Below are positions 39,922-49,194 of a stretch of DNA of 64,000 nucleotides, piece by piece (position 1 is the stretch's first letter; every line of letters begins with the position of its first letter). The notes below the pieces were generated by a model that was given only the letters and a program-made list of their open reading frames with translations, ran no database searches and was not told where the DNA came from. The position numbers and the translations under genes were made by a program. Location: positions 1,736,001 to 1,800,000 of the forward strand of contig NZ_CP017702.1 of assembly GCF_002706745.1 (NCBI RefSeq), read 5' to 3'. This DNA comes from Companilactobacillus farciminis KCTC 3681 = DSM 20184. Lineage in GTDB: Bacteria; Bacillota; Bacilli; Lactobacillales; Lactobacillaceae.

Positions 39922-40602
39922 TTAAAGTACTTCAACAGATGCAGTAGTTACACCGTATGAAGGAATTTGGTTATTTGGCATAGCAACGTCCAATTGGTTA
40001 GGGTTACTGTATGCAAATGTACCTGTATCGTTAACTGTTCTGATCAATACTGTACCATCAGAAAGTGTGATCTTAAGTGTTGTACCCTTAGGGAATACTG
40101 AAAGGTTAGCGGCAACACCACCATAACCCATGTTTGAACCTAGTACGGCTGGATCATAGAAAGAAATCTTGAATGTTCCTTGTGATGTACCAGTTTGTGT
40201 TGTTGATTGTGTTGTAGTAGCAGCACTTTGAGTTGTAGCTTGTGTTGTATTTTGTGCTTGGTAACTTGTATCTTCAGTAGTTTGTGTTGCTTGAGCTGTT
40301 TGTGTTATGTCTTGAGCAGCTTGTGTTGTTGTATCTGTAGCGGCTGCAGTTGTAGCACCTGGCAATGTTACTGTTTCACCAGGGAAGATCAAGTCGTATC
40401 CGCCAACTTCACGGCCGTTAGCTTGTTCAAGTTCAGCGATTGTTACGCCAGCATTTTCAGCGATGCTCTTGTATGTGTCGCCTGCTTCAACTTGGACATG
40501 GTTACTGTCGAGTTGTACTGCAGCTTGAGCAGTTTTTGTTGTTGCAGAAATTGCTGTTAAAGCCATAGTACTTACTAAAGCGATAGATAAAACTTTTTTC
40601 AT
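39922..40602 (-). CDS. Secreted LysM protein with C-terminal 3D/RlpA-like domain
   Basis: 226 residues: signal peptide (1-28, ending TAQA), one LysM domain (about 33-82; VEAGDTYKSIAENAGVTIAE, NGREVGGYDLIFPGE), a low-complexity T/Q/A linker (about 85-145; many TTQ and TQAT units) and a C-terminal double-psi beta-barrel (about 147-226; FKISFYDPAVLGSNMGYGG, TVNDTGTFAYSNPNQLDVAM) with the essential Asp at VNDTG and DVAMP. Such proteins bind peptidoglycan and may hydrolyse it. The repeat linker causes a false cysteine-rich frame on the other strand. Confidence 0.85.
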   Translation of the reverse strand: MKKVLSIALVSTMALTAISATTKTAQAAVQLDSNHVQVEAGDTYKSIAENAGVTIAELEQANGREVGGYDLIFPGETVTLPGATTAAATDTTTQAAQDITQTAQATQTTEDTSYQAQNTTQATTQSAATTTQSTTQTGTSQGTFKISFYDPAVLGSNMGYGGVAANLSVFPKGTTLKITLSDGTVLIRTVNDTGTFAYSNPNQLDVAMPNNQIPSYGVTTASVEVL

Positions 40603-40861
40603 GAATTAATTACATCCTTATATTTAAAATTGTTTAGCCCTCATTTGCTATGTTGCATATACTAACAGGTATTTATTACACAACAACGTCCGTAAAGTTA
40701 CAAAAAAGCTGTTTTCTGTAATTTTAGTAATACAACTGAAACAAACATCCGTTCTATCGTTGGTATAACTCACTTTTGATTTTCATAAAATAGCCAATAA
40801 AAAACTAAATAATCTCAAATTTTTTCGCACTTTTTTGAATTGTCAATTTATAAAAAGATTA
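40603..40861. other. AT-rich intergenic region upstream of the LysM gene
   Basis: About 260 bp without an open frame I trust. It must hold the promoter of the LysM gene; I see TGTGTAATAAATACCTGT (reverse strand), which is reminiscent of but not a match to the WalR consensus. No repeat or riboswitch is recognised. Confidence 0.5.
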
Positions 40862-40912
40862 AAAAAACACTACAAATCCTAATTTAACAAGGTTTGTGGT
40901 GCTTTGCTTTAA
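40862..40912 (-). terminator. Terminator of the gluconokinase gene
   Basis: On the reverse strand AGCACCACAAACC pairs with GGATTTGTAGTG around a loop of about 13 bases, followed by T7. The stem has one or two G-U or mismatched positions. Confidence 0.75.
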
Positions 40913-40939
40913 AAAATATAACTAAAAATATCGGTCAAA

Positions 40940-42475
40940 CTAATTATTGTGTTTCTTTTGAAATTTAGCAATTGCCTTGTATTCTGGCTCTAAAATCTTG
41001 GAAATACGAATCCAAATCGGTAATAATTCTCGATAAACTTTGGAATTTTCATAATTTGGTTGGTGCGTATCAGTCACGCCGACCATATTTTTTACCGCTG
41101 ATAAATCGTCTATATAACCTAACGAATACATTGCCAAAACAGCTGCTCCCAGACAAGAACTTTCAAAACTTTCGGGAATCGACACTTCTTGTTCAAAAAT
41201 ATCCGCTAACATTTGTCTCCACAATGCGGATCTAGCAAAACCACCAGTTGCTTGAATACTCTTAGGTTTTCCTGTAATTTTCTCAATTGTTAACATCACT
41301 ACGTATAAGTTGTAAACAATCCCCTCAAGGGTAGCTCGTAACATGTGAGCTCTAGTGTGCTTTCTCGTTAAACCAAAGAAAGATCCCCTAGCATAGGCAT
41401 TCCAGATTGGTGCCCGTTCCCCACCCAAATAAGGATGGAAAAGTAATCCGTCGGAGCCAGCAGGAATTTTCTGAGCAATTTTCGTCAAGATATCATAGGT
41501 AGAAACTTGCATTTGCTCGGCAGTAATTCTTTCTGGAGCAAACAACTGATCCTTGACCCAGCGAAAAACGATACCACCATTATTGACCGGACCACCGACG
41601 ACCCATTTATCTTTGGTCAAAGCGTAACAAAATAGTTTTCCATCTGGATCGACAACCGGCTTATCTACTACAACTCGAACGGCTCCACTAGTTCCAATCG
41701 TAACGGCCACTACTCCAGGATCGATAGCATTGACTCCTAAATTGGACAAGACACCATCGCTGGCACCAAAAATGAAAGGAGTTTTTTCTTCGAGACCTAA
41801 TAATTGAGCATATTCGGACTTCAATCCCCTTATTTGATCAGTTGGTTCAACTAGTTGTGGCAGTTGGTCTCGATCAATTTGTAAGACATCCAAGGCTTGT
41901 TGATCCCAATCGAGTTTAAAAATATTGAACATCCCCGTAGCCGAGGCAATCGAATATTCCATTTTATAAACGCCAAATAGTTTAAAGAATACATAAGTTT
42001 TTAGGTCGATAAATTTTTTCGTTTGCTTGAACAAATTATTTTTCTCGTGACGCAACCAAAGAATTTTTGATAATGGTGCCATTGGATGAATCGGCGTCCC
42101 AGTTTTTTGATAAATTTGTTGGCCCAAACCATTTTCTTTTAACTCTTCACTATATTTGGCGGCTCGATTGTCAGCCCAAGTGATAGCTCGAGTCAATGGT
42201 CGGTCATTTTGATCCATCAAAATCAAACTGTGCATTGCTGAAGAAAATGATACCCCTTTGATTTCTGAAGCTTGGACTTGAGATTTGCGAATAACTGAAC
42301 CCATCGTTTCTAAAACTGCTCCAAAGATTTCTTCAGGGTCTTCCTCAGCCATATCAGGGATATCTTGGTAGAGTTGATAACCAGAATTGGCATAGGCGAT
42401 CACTTTACCTTTAGTATCGTAAAGTACACTTTTAGTACTCGTCGTTCCAATATCTACACCAATAATATAATCCAT
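40940..42475 (-). CDS. gntK: Gluconokinase (FGGY family)
   Basis: 511 residues of the FGGY carbohydrate kinase family. The N-terminal phosphate motif GVDIGTTSTKSVLYD (near 6-20), WADNRAAKY (near 101), the ATP-binding VTIGTSGAVR (near 261) and the C-terminal ATGGFARSALWRQMLADIF (near 410) fit gluconate kinase GntK rather than xylulokinase. It converts gluconate to 6-phosphogluconate for the pentose phosphate route. The start is the ATG at 42475 with AAGGAG eight bases upstream. There is no gluconate permease in the window. A terminator separates it from the PTS gene. Confidence 0.82.
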   Translation of the reverse strand: MDYIIGVDIGTTSTKSVLYDTKGKVIAYANSGYQLYQDIPDMAEEDPEEIFGAVLETMGSVIRKSQVQASEIKGVSFSSAMHSLILMDQNDRPLTRAITWADNRAAKYSEELKENGLGQQIYQKTGTPIHPMAPLSKILWLRHEKNNLFKQTKKFIDLKTYVFFKLFGVYKMEYSIASATGMFNIFKLDWDQQALDVLQIDRDQLPQLVEPTDQIRGLKSEYAQLLGLEEKTPFIFGASDGVLSNLGVNAIDPGVVAVTIGTSGAVRVVVDKPVVDPDGKLFCYALTKDKWVVGGPVNNGGIVFRWVKDQLFAPERITAEQMQVSTYDILTKIAQKIPAGSDGLLFHPYLGGERAPIWNAYARGSFFGLTRKHTRAHMLRATLEGIVYNLYVVMLTIEKITGKPKSIQATGGFARSALWRQMLADIFEQEVSIPESFESSCLGAAVLAMYSLGYIDDLSAVKNMVGVTDTHQPNYENSKVYRELLPIWIRISKILEPEYKAIAKFQKKHNN

Positions 42476-42548
42476 TATCAAAACTCCTTTATATATAGTA
42501 GAAACTTGTTTAATTGTAATAATAGATTTCTAAAAAGTCTACTGAACA

Positions 42549-42588
42549 AAAAAAGATTTGCCATATATTATACGACAAATCTTTTAAT
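42549..42588 (-). terminator. Terminator of the PTS gene
   Basis: AAAGATTTG and CAAATCTTT pair across a 15-base loop on the reverse strand, followed by T7. It separates the PTS gene from gluconokinase, so they are probably not one transcript. Confidence 0.8.
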
Positions 42589-42600
42589 TAGCATCTTATA

Positions 42601-44568
42601 TTAATTAGCTTGTGCAGGTTCACGACTACCTAATCTTACTTTTTCAACAGCGTGACTGCTTTCCAAATCTTCTTCTTTGAATCCGAAGAGATAAGTACAT
42701 ACAAATGATACGACAATTGTTGCTGCTGAAGCGATTAAGTATCCGGTGAAACTGGCATCGATACCTTTAGGGTTAATAAATGAAGCAAAACCAATCAATG
42801 ATCCAGCAAAGCCCCACATATCAACGTGAAGTAAACCTGTTAACAAACCACCAACGGCACTACCGATATTAGCGGTCCAGAAAATTCTACCGTACTTCAA
42901 ATTAATACCGTACATTGCAGGTTCAGTTACTCCGGCAAAGGCTGAAAGTGTAGCAGCACCGGCAATTTGTTTCATATCGATATTCTTCTTAGTTTTAACA
43001 AAGACAGCCATAGCAGCGGCACCTTGAGCGACCATTGTTGCTGAAACAATCGCATTCAAGGCACTGTGTCCAGTTGTAGCAATTTGACTGGCAACAACCG
43101 GAATAACTGCCCAGTGCAATCCGAAGATAACCAAGCATTGATAGAATCCACCGATGATCAATCCTGAGATTGCGGGACTGAATTTCAATAGAGCCACAAT
43201 ACCACTAGCAAGATAAGAACTTAATAATGTAATAATTGGTCCAACAACTACAATAATAACAGCACTGACAATGAATACTTCTAGCAAAGGACTGAGAATC
43301 ATTCTTAAAGACATTACAATATGTTTCTTGAGCCAAGGTTCAATTTTTGAAGCAATCCAGGCTGCAGCAATCATTGGGAAAATTGAATAAGTATAGTTAG
43401 CAATGTGAATTGGAATTCCAAAGAAATCTCCATTAACATTCATAGCTGTACTTGTCGTCTTGCTGGCAACTTGTACTAATGTTGGATATGCTAGAACACC
43501 ACCAACAACACCCATGATGATCTGGTCAGCGCCGAGTCTTTTAGCAGCGGTAAAACCAACTAGAATTGGCAAGAAGTAAAAGACTGAATCTCCCATTGCG
43601 TTGATGATCATGTAAGTGGAACTCTTAGCTGACAACCAATTGGCTGAAACAATTAAAGCCAATAAACCTTTCAAAATACCAGAAGCAGCTAATAGTCCAA
43701 TAACGGGCATCATGCTGGCTGTAATAACACCAATAAGAGCACTAAAATAAAATTTAGTTTTAGGCCAAACACCCTTAGGAGCTTTAGCTTTTGGAGCTTG
43801 GGCTTGGGTGTCGCCACCAAAACCAGGCCCTAAAGCTTTAACAACGGCATCGAAAACATCATTTACAGCTGGTCCGATAACAACTTGATATTGTCCACCA
43901 GCTTTAGCAACATCCAAAACGCCATTCATATTCTTAATAACATCGTCATTGGCTTTATTGTCATCTTTTAAGTAAAAACGAACACGTGTGATACAGTGGA
44001 TAACGTTCTCAACATTACTTACTCCACCAACATTCTTGACAATATCTTTACCTAATTGATCATAGTTGACTTTGCCACTAGGTCTAGCAGTAGCTTCTCC
44101 AGGAGCCATTGGTTCGACTTGAGCAACTTCTTGACCAGCCTTGACGACACCTGCGTTAACATGGATTTCCTTAACTGTCTTAGCGGTGTTAGTAATGGCG
44201 ACGATAACATCAGTTACCTTACCTGCTTTCTTGATTGCTTCCGTATCCATCAAAGCAATCTTTTGACCGGCCTTGACTGAATCTCCTTCTTTAACGAACA
44301 ATTCAAAAGGAGTTCCATTCAGTTCAACGGTATCAACACCCATGTGAACTAGCACTTCAAGCCCATCAGCAGTACTAAAACCAATCGCATGTTTAGTTGA
44401 TGCAACTAACATAACTTTACCTGAGACTGGAGCCACAATTTCATGACTATTAGGAAATACCCCATAGCCTTCACCCATTGCTTTTTCTGAAAACATTGGA
44501 TCGTGAACTTCAGTTATATCAACTGCTTGCCCAGAAACAGGAGCAAGCATTTTAACTGTACCTTTCAT
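42601..44568 (-). CDS. PTS enzyme IIABC, glucose/sucrose/trehalose type (A-B-C order)
   Basis: 655 residues in one chain. The EIIA domain comes first (residues 1-150), with the phosphorylated histidine in VLVHMGVDTVEL (near 87) and KHAIGF as the companion histidine. EIIB follows (about 175-260), with the cysteine in NVIHCITRVRFYL. EIIC (about 275-635) has ten or so membrane segments, with FAGVTEPAMYGINLKYGR as the substrate-loop signature of the glucose/sucrose superfamily. It imports and phosphorylates a sugar. Its divergent neighbour is a GH65 phosphorylase, so maltose, trehalose or a related alpha-glucoside is likely. ATG 44568 with GGAGG. A cre-like site lies in front. Confidence 0.85.
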   Translation of the reverse strand: MKGTVKMLAPVSGQAVDITEVHDPMFSEKAMGEGYGVFPNSHEIVAPVSGKVMLVASTKHAIGFSTADGLEVLVHMGVDTVELNGTPFELFVKEGDSVKAGQKIALMDTEAIKKAGKVTDVIVAITNTAKTVKEIHVNAGVVKAGQEVAQVEPMAPGEATARPSGKVNYDQLGKDIVKNVGGVSNVENVIHCITRVRFYLKDDNKANDDVIKNMNGVLDVAKAGGQYQVVIGPAVNDVFDAVVKALGPGFGGDTQAQAPKAKAPKGVWPKTKFYFSALIGVITASMMPVIGLLAASGILKGLLALIVSANWLSAKSSTYMIINAMGDSVFYFLPILVGFTAAKRLGADQIIMGVVGGVLAYPTLVQVASKTTSTAMNVNGDFFGIPIHIANYTYSIFPMIAAAWIASKIEPWLKKHIVMSLRMILSPLLEVFIVSAVIIVVVGPIITLLSSYLASGIVALLKFSPAISGLIIGGFYQCLVIFGLHWAVIPVVASQIATTGHSALNAIVSATMVAQGAAAMAVFVKTKKNIDMKQIAGAATLSAFAGVTEPAMYGINLKYGRIFWTANIGSAVGGLLTGLLHVDMWGFAGSLIGFASFINPKGIDASFTGYLIASAATIVVSFVCTYLFGFKEEDLESSHAVEKVRLGSREPAQAN

Positions 44569-44589
44569 AGAAAGCACCTCCTAAAAATT

Positions 44590-44603
44590 AGTAACCGGTT
44601 ACA
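44590..44603 (-). promoter_or_regulatory. Probable cre site (CcpA) upstream of the PTS gene
   Basis: AGTAACCGGTTACA matches 13 of the 14 positions of cre (TGWNANCGNTNWCA); the reverse strand also matches 13 of 14. The core GTAACCGGTTAC is a perfect palindrome. It lies about 20 bp before the start codon, so CcpA would block the PTS transcript when glucose is present. A LacI-type operator cannot be excluded. Confidence 0.62.
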
Positions 44604-44635
44604 TGCTTTTATCATATACTATATTACAACCAATC

Positions 44636-44647
44636 ATGTATAAACAT
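44636..44647. promoter_or_regulatory. ROK-type operator candidate 1
   Basis: ATGTATAAACAT, one base away from the perfect palindrome ATGTTTAAACAT found at 53565. It sits in the PTS/GH65 divergent promoter region. Confidence 0.55.
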
Positions 44648-44723
44648 CAAGTTTTGTAATAATTTATTATAAAACTCGCGTTGAAACGCCAATAATTGCG
44701 TGTATAATACACATTGTATGAAT

Positions 44724-44735
44724 ATGTTTAAACAC
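44724..44735. promoter_or_regulatory. ROK-type operator candidate 2
   Basis: ATGTTTAAACAC within TATGTTTAAACACATA, again one base from the operator at 53565. It lies 44 bp before the start of the phosphorylase gene and 88 bp from candidate 1, so a looped repressor complex is possible. Confidence 0.55.
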
Positions 44736-44778
44736 ATAATTAAGTTTTTTATTTTGCTATTTTATGGAGGAATTGATT

Positions 44779-47478
44779 ATGAAACCTTTGTATTTAAAAA
44801 TTACTGAACACCACTTGGTCTACTCAGATGATATAAATACTTTAAACGAAGGTAGTTTCGAATTAGATCCAAAATTGGAACTTAAACAAAATTTTCACAA
44901 CTTTAAAGAAAATATTTCCGATGCAATTGACGTAATCGTTATTATGAATTCTCCACAAACTATCTTAAAAAAGAATATCTTCACATATAATAATGAAGCC
45001 TTCGATTTCGGAGACGAATTAGAAAATATCTTTCATATCCCTGTGATCAATTATGCTGATCTAGAAAATTCAGATTTAAATACTGTAGCTGAACAAGAAA
45101 TTGATTATTCAACTTGGCACCTTGACTATTACGGAATTTCACATAAAAAGCGTCAATATGGTCAAGAATCGATGCAAACAATTGGGAATGGTTTCTTAGG
45201 CTTAAGAGGTACTTATTTAGAAGCCAAAGCTAATTCTGATAACTACCCTGCTACTTATGCCGCTGGAGTTTTCAATCAATTAGCTACTCCCGTCAACAAT
45301 CGTAACGTTATTAATGAAGATTTGATCAACTTGCCTAATGCCCAATACTTGAGTTTTAAAGTAGATGACGGCGAATTCTTCAAAATTGATCAAAAACTTA
45401 TTCAAGAGTCCTTGCGTTCATTAGATTTGAAATCCGGTATCCTAACTATCACTAGCCTAATCAAATTAGCTGATGGTAAAGAATTAAAAGTAGTTGCCAA
45501 AAAAATCGCCGATTTAAAGAATTATCACAACTACTATTTGCAATATGAAATTAAACCTTTAAATTTCTCTGGCAACGTTACAGTCATTTCTCAAATTGAC
45601 GCATCAGTAGTTAATAGCAACGTCGAACGTTATAAAAACTTAGCTAAAAAGCATTTATCAGTTGATAACATAGAGAACAAAAATCAAGAAACCACTTTAT
45701 TAGCACATACCAATCAATCAAACATCAAATTGGCTATCAAAACTGATTTACGTTTCCCACAAATAGCCGACGCCAAGTACTCTGTCAACAATACTGACGA
45801 AATAGCCACTCAATTCATTGAATTCTCTGTTTCTGAAGGTAAAACTTATTCAATTGAAAAAAGTGTTGCCATCTTCACTTCTTTAGAAACGCAAACTGAT
45901 CTTGAGCAAGTCATCAATCAATATCACTTCATTACCGACTTTGCCCTCAATCAACAACAGGCTATAAAAAATTGGCGTCAAGTGTGGAATAAAGAAGATG
46001 TTACCGTTACAGGAGATATAACGGCTCAAAAGTTACTACGTTTGAATAGCTACAGCATGACTACCGCCGCACAATCTAATGCCAATAAGGATCTTGATGC
46101 TTCAGTTGGTTCCCGTGGATTAACTGGTGAAGGCTATCGTGGTCACGTTTTCTGGGACGAACTCTTCGATATGAATTTTTATATCTTGCACGCTCCACAA
46201 TTGGTCAAATATCTGCTCATGTATCGTTATAACCGTCTAGGAGCTGCGATGGATTACGCTTCTGACTATGACTATAACGGTGCCATGTACCCTTGGCAAA
46301 GTGGTATGTATGGCGATGAACAGTCACAAGAAGTTCACTTAAATCCAATCACCAATAAATGGGATCCCGATAATTCTCGTAAGCAGCGCCACGTTTCTTT
46401 AGCCATTGCCTACAATATTTGGAATTATTACAACCTAAGCGAAGACGAAGAATTCATGGAACAATATGGTCTAGAGATGTTACTTCAAATTGCTAAATTC
46501 TGGATCGACATGGCTGATTTTGACGAAAAAACCAGTAAATATTCAATTGAAAATGTAATGGGACCAGACGAATTCCATGAAGGCTACCCTGGTAACGACG
46601 ACGGTGGTCTTAAGAACAACGCCTATACTAATATCATGGTCAGTTGGCTTTTCAAACAAATCACCAAAATGTTGCATACTCAACCGATTGACAGCGTTAA
46701 AGACAATTTAAAAAGAACTGATTTCAATCCCGACTACCTGGATAAGATGAATAGTATCAGGCACAATCTCAAGCTTGATTTCGAAGATGATATCCTAGGA
46801 CAATTTGAAGGTTATTTCGACTTGAAGGAATTAGATTTTGAGAAATATCGTCAACAATATGGCAATATCTCTCGAATGGATCGAATCCTCAAAGCTCACA
46901 ATGATTCTCCGGATAACTATAAGGTTGCTAAACAAGCTGATACATTAATGGCACTCTTTAATATCAGGGAAAATGATTTTCTCGATATCATGAAAGACCT
47001 AGGCTATCCTATCAACAATCCGAATAAATTTATCAGTGACAACATCCAATACTACATTCAAAGAACTACTCACGGATCAACTCTTTCCAGAATTGTTTAT
47101 TCAATGTTACTGCTAAAAGTCAATGACGATAAGCAAGCTTGGAAACTGTTCTACGAAGCATTAACTAGCGACTACTATGACATCCAAGGTGGTACTACTG
47201 CCGAAGGAATCCATCTAGGTGTCATGGGTGCTACCTTAAATGTCGTTACATCATACTTTGCCGGAATAGATTATCGTGGCGACCAATTGCAAATCAACCC
47301 TCATATGCCAAAGCAATGGGAGAAAATTTCTTTCAATATGCTCTTTAAAGGTGTTAAATTCTCCTTTGAAGTTACCCAAGATACGATTACTATCGTGACT
47401 GACAAGGATACTGAGGTTCAATTTATCGGTAAAGATTTACCATTGACTGCCAATCAAGAAATTGAATTGACTTATTAA
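44779..47478 (+). CDS. GH65-family glycoside phosphorylase with N-terminal extension
   Basis: 899 residues, longer than maltose or trehalose phosphorylases (about 750-770). The first 130 residues form an extra segment not seen in standard GH65. The beta-sandwich domain follows (about 140-370), then the (alpha/alpha)6 barrel. The catalytic glutamate is in NVMGPDEFHEGYPGNDDG (near 587), the phosphate-binding THGSTLSRIVYS is near 760 and GYRGHVFWDELFDMNF near 450 shapes the active site. It should split an alpha-glucoside, probably phosphorylated, with inorganic phosphate. It is divergent from a PTS permease. The ATG at 44779 follows GGAGG; an upstream ATG is inside that site. Confidence 0.85.
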   Translation: MKPLYLKITEHHLVYSDDINTLNEGSFELDPKLELKQNFHNFKENISDAIDVIVIMNSPQTILKKNIFTYNNEAFDFGDELENIFHIPVINYADLENSDLNTVAEQEIDYSTWHLDYYGISHKKRQYGQESMQTIGNGFLGLRGTYLEAKANSDNYPATYAAGVFNQLATPVNNRNVINEDLINLPNAQYLSFKVDDGEFFKIDQKLIQESLRSLDLKSGILTITSLIKLADGKELKVVAKKIADLKNYHNYYLQYEIKPLNFSGNVTVISQIDASVVNSNVERYKNLAKKHLSVDNIENKNQETTLLAHTNQSNIKLAIKTDLRFPQIADAKYSVNNTDEIATQFIEFSVSEGKTYSIEKSVAIFTSLETQTDLEQVINQYHFITDFALNQQQAIKNWRQVWNKEDVTVTGDITAQKLLRLNSYSMTTAAQSNANKDLDASVGSRGLTGEGYRGHVFWDELFDMNFYILHAPQLVKYLLMYRYNRLGAAMDYASDYDYNGAMYPWQSGMYGDEQSQEVHLNPITNKWDPDNSRKQRHVSLAIAYNIWNYYNLSEDEEFMEQYGLEMLLQIAKFWIDMADFDEKTSKYSIENVMGPDEFHEGYPGNDDGGLKNNAYTNIMVSWLFKQITKMLHTQPIDSVKDNLKRTDFNPDYLDKMNSIRHNLKLDFEDDILGQFEGYFDLKELDFEKYRQQYGNISRMDRILKAHNDSPDNYKVAKQADTLMALFNIRENDFLDIMKDLGYPINNPNKFISDNIQYYIQRTTHGSTLSRIVYSMLLLKVNDDKQAWKLFYEALTSDYYDIQGGTTAEGIHLGVMGATLNVVTSYFAGIDYRGDQLQINPHMPKQWEKISFNMLFKGVKFSFEVTQDTITIVTDKDTEVQFIGKDLPLTANQEIELTY

Positions 47479-47582
47479 AACAAATATTAATGTAAATAAG
47501 TATTGCGACAAAGCACCCTTAGTAAACACTGTATGGTGCTTACAATTTACTAAACTACGATGGTCATTTGATTTAGACATTA

Positions 47583-47644
47583 AAAATCCCTTTCGCATTA
47601 TAATCGGTTGGTAGCCTTTTATAATTGCGAAAAGGGATTTTTTC
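47583..47644. terminator. Long terminator-like hairpin after GH65
   Basis: AAAATCCCTTTCGCA and TGCGAAAAGGGATTTT pair with a one-base bulge, extended by TTATAA/TTATAA, with a T6 run on the + strand and A/T on the other. It lies between two convergent genes. A shorter hairpin (AAGCACC...GGTGCTT) near 47513-47540 may be an additional terminator of the GH65 gene. Confidence 0.7.
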
Positions 47645-47746
47645 ATGCTAAAATCTCACTCCTACAAGTAAAACGTGTGGTTTCATTTGCAACAAAGAAA
47701 TGATAGCCTTTTTCTTTTGACATCATACAGCTGTATGCGGAATTAT

Positions 47747-48418
47747 CTATTTTAGATTTTCTTTTTCTTCTACATACTTCAAGGCAGAATAATAGAGAGT
47801 CACCAACGCTGATGAGAGTAAAACACCTGCCACGATGTCGGTAAACCAATGAACTCCCGATATAAGTCTTCCTACTACCGTTACCGCAATAATCAAAACA
47901 GAAGCTATTTCTACTGTCCATAGACAAACTTTTTTATCTTGTAAATAGTAATGAAACTGCGACATTGCCGTAACCATAATACAAATTACAATCATTGTAT
48001 GAGAAGACGGAAAAGATGCTTCTAAACTTTGAGAGAGAATTATCGGTCTATAATTGATAATTACAAATTCAAAGAAGATATAAAATACAACGACAATAAA
48101 ATAAAATACACCAAGCAACAGAATGCGTAGATCAATTTTCCAAATGCTCTTACGTTGTATAAGTTGGATTAATCCCAAAATTGCAAATCCTAAAGCAACT
48201 ACTATGGCAACAATACCCAACCAATCAGTAATGTCATACCAAAGGAGGTTCACCCCAAAAGAGTTAAATATAAACTGATTAAGGGTAGCAAATCCTATCT
48301 TAGACTGCTCTGGTCCGATAGGCTGTACGTCAATGGTCTTAATCATAATAGTAAAAAATATAAAAATTAGGAACAAAATTCCTGTTATGATGATAGGTTT
48401 CTTTGATTTCTTTTGCAT
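47747..48418 (-). CDS. PAP2-family membrane phosphatase
   Basis: 223 residues and six membrane segments. The phosphatase motifs are INYRPI (RP motif, near 125), SFPSSHTMIV (PSxxH, near 138-147) and GRLISGVHWFTDIVAG (SRxxxxxHxxxD with G-R, near 183-198). This fits the type-2 phosphatidic acid phosphatase superfamily, which removes phosphate from lipid carriers such as undecaprenyl pyrophosphate. It is transcribed 155 bp after an XRE regulator gene, with a strong hairpin between them. Confidence 0.85.
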   Translation of the reverse strand: MQKKSKKPIIITGILFLIFIFFTIMIKTIDVQPIGPEQSKIGFATLNQFIFNSFGVNLLWYDITDWLGIVAIVVALGFAILGLIQLIQRKSIWKIDLRILLLGVFYFIVVVFYIFFEFVIINYRPIILSQSLEASFPSSHTMIVICIMVTAMSQFHYYLQDKKVCLWTVEIASVLIIAVTVVGRLISGVHWFTDIVAGVLLSSALVTLYYSALKYVEEKENLK

Positions 48419-48523
48419 AGTTATACATTCCTTTCTTCTTGCTGCAATAAATTACTTGCAAGCTCATTTCGATTATCTATTCACGAAGTCTGAGGTACAA
48501 GAAACCTATCGTCACAACCGAAA

Positions 48524-48562
48524 ACAGGCTCTGACACTTATCGTGTCAGAGCCTGTTCTCAA
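48524..48562 (-). terminator. Very stable hairpin between XRE and PAP2 genes
   Basis: AACAGGCTCTGACAC and GTGTCAGAGCCTGTT make a perfect 15-bp stem with a five-base loop, then TTTTCGG on the reverse strand. It should terminate the XRE transcript (reverse strand). Confidence 0.8.
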
Positions 48563-48573
48563 GGGTTTTATGA

Positions 48574-49194
48574 CTATTTTCGTTTGATCCCACTTTGTTT
48601 TAACAACAAGAATATCTTTACTACAAAAAATAAAAATAACAGTATAGTTGCATACGGTTCTCTTGCCGCAGCAAATAAACAGATTGCTATTGCCCCTGTT
48701 ACGATAGAAACTTTTGAGGTAATGTTACACAAACGTTCCTTATCAAATAAAACAAAAGCAAGTCTGGCAATCCCCAACCCAATTATAAGTAAATAAACAA
48801 CCCAATATATTCCAATATCTATCTTTGATAAGTGAGTAATTGACAAAAGATTTACATGATAGACACTGTTACCTCGGGATTCTCCATAAATTGGTAATAC
48901 AATAAGTCCCACGACCAAAACATCTATCATTCCGCTGATAATGTTATAAATTCTCTTAATATTAGAGTAGTTTTCGGTTTCTGCAAGATTAATTAATTCT
49001 TCACTCGATAGCAGTTCATCTATGGTTATAGAAAAGAATTTGGAAATACATTTGAGTGATTCAATGTTAGGATAACCTTTTCCACTTTCCCATTTTGAAA
49101 CTGCTGTTCTTGATACATATAACTGCTTTGCAAGTTGTTCCTGTGTTAAATTTTTCCCAATTCTAAGCCGTTGCAATTTTTCGTTAAACTCCAC
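48574..49194 (-). CDS. XRE-family regulator with membrane domain
   Basis: 206 residues. The N-terminal Cro/C1 helix-turn-helix is clear (NLTQEQLAKQLYVSRTAVSK, then WESGKGYPNIESLKCISKFF; residues 12-52). The C-terminal half has four hydrophobic segments (about 90-105, 130-150, 160-177 and 180-196), so the DNA-binding domain is membrane-tethered. It is encoded ahead of a PAP2 phosphatase on the same strand. I use the GTG at 49194 (six bases after GGGAGG); the ATG upstream at 49212 has no proper site. Confidence 0.82.
   Translation of the reverse strand: MEFNEKLQRLRIGKNLTQEQLAKQLYVSRTAVSKWESGKGYPNIESLKCISKFFSITIDELLSSEELINLAETENYSNIKRIYNIISGMIDVLVVGLIVLPIYGESRGNSVYHVNLLSITHLSKIDIGIYWVVYLLIIGLGIARLAFVLFDKERLCNITSKVSIVTGAIAICLFAAAREPYATILLFLFFVVKIFLLLKQSGIKRK

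Noticed and set aside
40207..40560. Cysteine-rich 117-codon open frame on the + strand
   Set aside because: It is the complement of the T/Q/A-rich linker of the LysM protein gene; the many TGT codons are simply the reverse of ACA repeats.
40660..40710. WalR-type site upstream of the LysM gene
   Set aside because: The two TGTWAH-like halves have the wrong spacing (seven rather than five bases).
42475..42601. gntK and PTS as one operon
   Set aside because: A perfect 9-bp stem with T7 (42549-42588) separates them, and gntK has its own ribosome site and space for a promoter.
47437..47646. 69-codon reverse frame overlapping the end of the GH65 gene
   Set aside because: It overlaps the GH65 coding region and the terminator hairpin and gives no recognisable protein.
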